Shown here: positions 61,109-64,000 of the stretch, in pieces
How positions within the stretch are numbered: the stretch's first letter is position 1
How the letters are laid out: every line of letters begins with the position of its first letter
NCBI RefSeq assembly: GCF_003182275.1
Contig: NZ_QGTR01000003.1
Coordinates: forward strand, 744,001-808,000
DNA: 64,000 nucleotides
Direction: 5' to 3'
Source of the DNA: Hoeflea marina
Lineage (GTDB): Bacteria; Pseudomonadota; Alphaproteobacteria; Rhizobiales; Rhizobiaceae
Program-made: the position numbers and the translations under genes
The notes under the pieces: model-generated
Database searches by the model: none
What the model was told of the DNA's origin: nothing
Seen by the model: the letters and a program-made list of their open reading frames with translations, nothing else

Positions 61109-61624
61109 ATGGCAAAAGACGAAACGAGCAAGAGCGAAACCGGCAAGGTTGACGCTCCGAAGCCAAATGGCGAAGCACCGATGCTCAAAGTGCTGGCCCA
61201 GTATGTGAAGGATCTCTCCTTCGAAAATCCGGGCGCACCGAAATCGTTGGGCCAGCGCGAACGCGCGCCCGACATCAGCATCAACGTCAACGTCAACGCC
61301 AATCCGATTGCGCAGAACGATTTTGACGTGCTGCTGACGTTGAACGCGGAGGCCAAGGACGGCAGTGCCGTGCTGTTCAATGTCGAGCTTGTTTACGGCG
61401 GCGTGTTCCGGATCACCAATTTCCCGCAGGAGCACATGCTGCCGCTGCTGTTCATCGAATGCCCGCGGCTCATCTTCCCGTTCGCCCGCCAGATCGTCTC
61501 GGAAGCCACCCGCAACGGCGGCTTTCCGCCGCTGATGATCGACCCGATCGATTTCGCGCAGATGTTCTCGCAGCGCATGGCCGAAGAGAGCGCCCGAGCC
61601 AAGGTCTCCGCGCCGACCAACTGA
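61109..61624 (+). CDS. secB: Protein-export chaperone SecB
   Basis: Tetrameric chaperone delivering preproteins to SecA. 171 aa with [31 protein letters not shown] and the [33 protein letters not shown]-type C-terminal half split over residues 124-155. GAGGA lies 8 nt upstream of ATG 61109. fxsA is 83 bp upstream. Confidence 0.96.
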   Translation: MAKDETSKSETGKVDAPKPNGEAPMLKVLAQYVKDLSFENPGAPKSLGQRERAPDISINVNVNANPIAQNDFDVLLTLNAEAKDGSAVLFNVELVYGGVFRITNFPQEHMLPLLFIECPRLIFPFARQIVSEATRNGGFPPLMIDPIDFAQMFSQRMAEESARAKVSAPTN

Positions 61625-61650
61625 GGCCGGCAAGGCAGGACTGAGAGTGT

Positions 61651-61675
61651 GGCCCGCGGATTCGCGGGCCTTTCA
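61651..61675 (+). terminator. Terminator between secB and dnaQ
   Basis: GGCCCGCG-GATT-CGCGGGCC followed by TTTCAG. It overlaps the last codon of the converging dnaQ gene. Confidence 0.7.
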
Positions 61676-62368
61676 GTTTGCGGCAGGCCAGATCGCCTTC
61701 GACCCCAGACGGGCAACCAGACGGGCATGGGCCTCGAGCTCCAGCTCGGTCAGCCGCGGGGGCAGGATGTCGGGCCGGGCACCGATCTGGATGACTACCT
61801 CTTCGCGGGCGACGACGACCGTTGCGGCAGGCTCGGCCATCAGTCCGAGCGCCGCCTGGCGGCCGCCGAGCATTTCGATATAGACATCGGCCAGCAATTC
61901 GGCGTCGAGAAGCGCGCCATGGCGGTTGCGATGCGAATTGTCGATGCCGTAGCGCCGGCAGAGCGCATCGAGGCTGTTCGGCCCCATCGGATGGCGGCGG
62001 CGGGCAAGCGAGAGCGTGTCGATGACCATCTCCGCATCGATCGGCGGTATGCCGAGCCGCGCGAACTCCGCGTTCAGGAACCCCATGTCGAAATTGGCGT
62101 TGTGGGCGACATATTTCGCGCCGTCGAAGAATGCGAGGATTTCCTCGGCCACGGCAGCGAATGTCGGCTTGTCGAGCAGGAACTGATCGGTGATGCCGTG
62201 CACGGCGAGCGCATCCGGATGCACCTTGCGTCCATCCGGATTGATGTAGATGTGCAGCGTCCGGCCGGTGGGAAACTGGTTCTCGAGTTCGATGCCGCCG
62301 ATCTCGATGATCCGGTCGGAGCGGTTGTCGAGCCCGGTGGTTTCGGTGTCGAAGATAATCTCACGCAT
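61673..62368 (-). CDS. dnaQ: DNA polymerase III epsilon subunit (3'-5' exonuclease)
   Basis: Proofreading exonuclease. 231 aa with Exo I FDTETTGLD, Exo II HNANFDMGF and Exo III HGALLDAELLADVY, the DEDDh family. The C-terminal helix binds the polymerase subunit. ATG 62368 gives an 8-bp overlap with coaE; ATG 62377 is a near alternative. Convergent with secB. Confidence 0.96.
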   Translation of the reverse strand: MREIIFDTETTGLDNRSDRIIEIGGIELENQFPTGRTLHIYINPDGRKVHPDALAVHGITDQFLLDKPTFAAVAEEILAFFDGAKYVAHNANFDMGFLNAEFARLGIPPIDAEMVIDTLSLARRRHPMGPNSLDALCRRYGIDNSHRNRHGALLDAELLADVYIEMLGGRQAALGLMAEPAATVVVAREEVVIQIGARPDILPPRLTELELEAHARLVARLGSKAIWPAAN

Positions 62369-62972
62369 CGGTTCCATCCTTCCCCTGCGCCTCGGCGCGC
62401 AGGCGGGCGACCAGCTCGGCGACCTGGCGTTGCGCCGCTTCCAGCCCCAGGCCGGTGTCGATGACATGGTCCGCCCTGGCCCGCTTCTCGCTGTCGGGCA
62501 ACTGCCGGGCGAGAATAGCCTCGAACTTGTCCGCGGTCATCCCGGGCCGGGCCAATACACGCTCTTTCTGGATGTCCGGATCGCAGCTGACGACCACGAC
62601 CCGGTCGACCCGGCCGGTGGCGCCGCTCTCGAACAGCAGCGGAACATCGACGAGGACAAGTTCTGCCCCTGCGCGGCGGTGCTGCTCGACAAACGCCTGC
62701 TCGGCCGCCCTGACCAGCGGATGCACGATCGCTTCGAGCCGCTTGAAGCCGCTCGGATCTGCAAGCAGCCGGGCTCCGAGCATCTGGCGATCAACCCGCC
62801 CATTGACGGTCGTGCCGGGAAAGGCGCTCTCGACAAGCGGTGCGGCCTCGCCCTCGTAAAGATCATGGACGACGTCGTCGGCACTGATGACGGGAATGCC
62901 CTCGGCGGCGAACATTGACGCGGTGGTGGTTTTCCCCATGCCGATCGAACCGGTCAGGCCGATGACGATCAT
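62361..62972 (-). CDS. coaE: Dephospho-CoA kinase
   Basis: Last step of coenzyme A synthesis. 203 aa with P-loop [28 protein letters not shown], and [15 protein letters not shown] 62972 overlaps the aroE stop by 4 bp (ATGA). Confidence 0.96.
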   Translation of the reverse strand: MIVIGLTGSIGMGKTTTASMFAAEGIPVISADDVVHDLYEGEAAPLVESAFPGTTVNGRVDRQMLGARLLADPSGFKRLEAIVHPLVRAAEQAFVEQHRRAGAELVLVDVPLLFESGATGRVDRVVVVSCDPDIQKERVLARPGMTADKFEAILARQLPDSEKRARADHVIDTGLGLEAAQRQVAELVARLRAEAQGKDGTDA

Positions 62973-63820
62973 TGCCCCATCTCCATGTCGTCGATGACCA
63001 GCTGCCGGAGCTCCGGCGTCACCCTGGGGCGAAGGCCGAACCAGATCTCGAATCCGGGCACCGCCTGGTGCAGCAGCATGCCAAGTCCATCCGCCGTCGG
63101 CCGACCCTGCGCGCGCGCCATGGCCAGGATCGGCGTCATCAGCGGGACGTAGACGATATCGGTCACCAGGCCGCCCTCTGCCATCGGGCTGAAGTCGATG
63201 GGCGGCACGTCCGAGCCGTCCATGCCCAGAGAGGTGGTGTTGACGAACAGATCGGCGCCAGCCATGAGATCGGGCAGATCGTCCAGCCCGAGGGCGCTGA
63301 CCCGCGGTCCGAAACGATCGGACAACTCCACCGCTCTGGCCTTGCCGCGGTTGCTCACCCGGACGGAGCCGAATCCGCGCTGCAGAAGCGCGTGGATCAC
63401 CGCCCGGCTTGCGCCGCCGGCACCCAGCACCACGGCGGTGGCTCCGCTGTCCCATCCGGGGTGACCTTCATCCAGGTTGGCGGCGAAGCCATAGGCGTCG
63501 GTGTTGGTGGCCCGAATCCGTCCTTCCTCGAGCCAGACCGTGTTCGCCGCCCCGATCAACCGGGCAGTCTCGTCGACATCGTCGGCAAAGCCGAAGACCG
63601 CTTCCTTGTGGGGGATGGTGACATTGCCGCCGACGAAGGGCGCACTGCCATCCTTCATCGAGCCGATGAACGCGCCGAAGGCCTCGGGCGCAATCTCGAG
63701 CTTTTCGTAGGATCCTGGGATGCCGGCCGTCTTCAGCCAGTGGCCATGGATGAGGGGGGAGCGCGAGTGCCTCACCGGATGGCCCGCGACAAAGGCCCGC
63801 GGCGGAACCGTCTTATCCAT
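62969..63820 (-). CDS. aroE: Shikimate dehydrogenase
   Basis: NADPH-dependent reduction of 3-dehydroshikimate. 283 aa with [13 protein letters not shown], the catalytic Lys in [13 protein letters not shown], Asp in ATNTDAYGF, the NADP loop [12 protein letters not shown] and [12 protein letters not shown] 63820 lies inside the maf end, an 8-bp overlap. Confidence 0.96.
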   Translation of the reverse strand: MDKTVPPRAFVAGHPVRHSRSPLIHGHWLKTAGIPGSYEKLEIAPEAFGAFIGSMKDGSAPFVGGNVTIPHKEAVFGFADDVDETARLIGAANTVWLEEGRIRATNTDAYGFAANLDEGHPGWDSGATAVVLGAGGASRAVIHALLQRGFGSVRVSNRGKARAVELSDRFGPRVSALGLDDLPDLMAGADLFVNTTSLGMDGSDVPPIDFSPMAEGGLVTDIVYVPLMTPILAMARAQGRPTADGLGMLLHQAVPGFEIWFGLRPRVTPELRQLVIDDMEMGQ

Positions 63821-64000
63821 CGATCGCTCCCAGGCGCCGCAATTCTGCAAGCAGCGGCAGGAGCGGCAGGCCGAGAATGCTGAAATAGTCGCCCTCGATC
63901 CGGTCGAACAGCTGTACGCCTTCACCCTCGAGCTGATAGGCGCCGACGCTCGACAGCACCCGGTCGCCGGCCACCGCGAGATACCGACCGACAAACCCCG
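63813..64000 (-). CDS. maf: Maf-family nucleoside triphosphate pyrophosphatase, 5' end missing
   Basis: Only the C-terminal 61 residues fall in the window; the start lies beyond position 64000. The tail reads [11 protein letters not shown] ... [20 protein letters not shown], then [20 protein letters not shown], and ends AIDG before TAA at 63815-63813. YQLEGEG and [14 protein letters not shown] are strongly diagnostic of Maf/YceF/YhdE house-cleaning pyrophosphatases. Leads into the aroE-coaE-dnaQ operon. Confidence 0.92.
   Translation of the reverse strand, partial: GFVGRYLAVAGDRVLSSVGAYQLEGEGVQLFDRIEGDYFSILGLPLLPLLAELRRLGAIDG

Overview
The window is a GC-rich, densely packed chromosomal segment of an alphaproteobacterium. 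It is most likely from the order Rhizobiales (Hyphomicrobiales), in or near Rhizobiaceae/Phyllobacteriaceae. The indicators are ActS/ActR (RegB/RegA), ChvI/ChvG with a short HprK, a DivL-type kinase with Tyr in place of the phospho-acceptor His, the TsaE-AmgK fusion next to addBA, TimA, and the maf-aroE-coaE-dnaQ//secB-fxsA order. Assignment to a genus is not possible from the sequence alone. No insertion sequence, prophage, CRISPR array, tRNA or rRNA was found. This is core chromosome, not an island.

Layout. 0-3.5 kb: redox two-component pair actSR, DNA-repair nuclease mmcB, a lipoprotein L,D-transpeptidase. 3.6-9.4 kb, minus strand: malate synthase G, a lone HyuA-type hydantoinase/oxoprolinase, a cytochrome P450. 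9.6-13 kb: gyrB and an extensin-like protein. 13-17.8 kb, minus strand: a four-gene polar amino-acid ABC transporter, hutD and a lysR gene. 18.2-21 kb: intracellular PHB depolymerase, a DUF2852 protein and a YgjP-like metallopeptidase. 21-26 kb: trpF-trpB-trpA-accD-folC. 26.2-38.2 kb, minus strand: divL, tsaE-amgK, murU, addB, addA and trxA, with several overlapping frames. 38.4-43.8 kb, minus strand: chvI-chvG-hprK, EIIA-HPr and ahcY. 44-47.6 kb: pckA, arfB, a BON-LysM protein, alkB. 47.7-52.7 kb, minus strand: hisB-DUF2628-hisH-hisA-TM protein-hisF-hisE-coaA. 52.9-57.5 kb: hslV-GNAT-membrane protein-hslU and a DUF1402 protein. 57.5-60.3 kb, minus strand: timA-mltA-smr-xre. 60.4-64 kb: fxsA and secB, facing dnaQ-coaE-aroE-maf (maf runs off the window).

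How the genes connect. Several loci link envelope or stress sensing to central metabolism: ChvGI with HprK/HPr/EIIA beside pckA, ActSR redox control, and DivL for the cell cycle. Peptidoglycan is a recurring theme: L,D-transpeptidase, AmgK/MurU recycling, MltA, and the LysM protein. DNA repair is represented by AddAB, MmcB, AlkB and DnaQ.

I found no clearly novel multi-gene system. The strongest unexplained signals are a 38-bp near-perfect palindrome upstream of ahcY, conserved-looking unknown genes inside the his and hslVU operons, and the tRNA-modification/peptidoglycan-recycling fusion gene next to the recombination nuclease.
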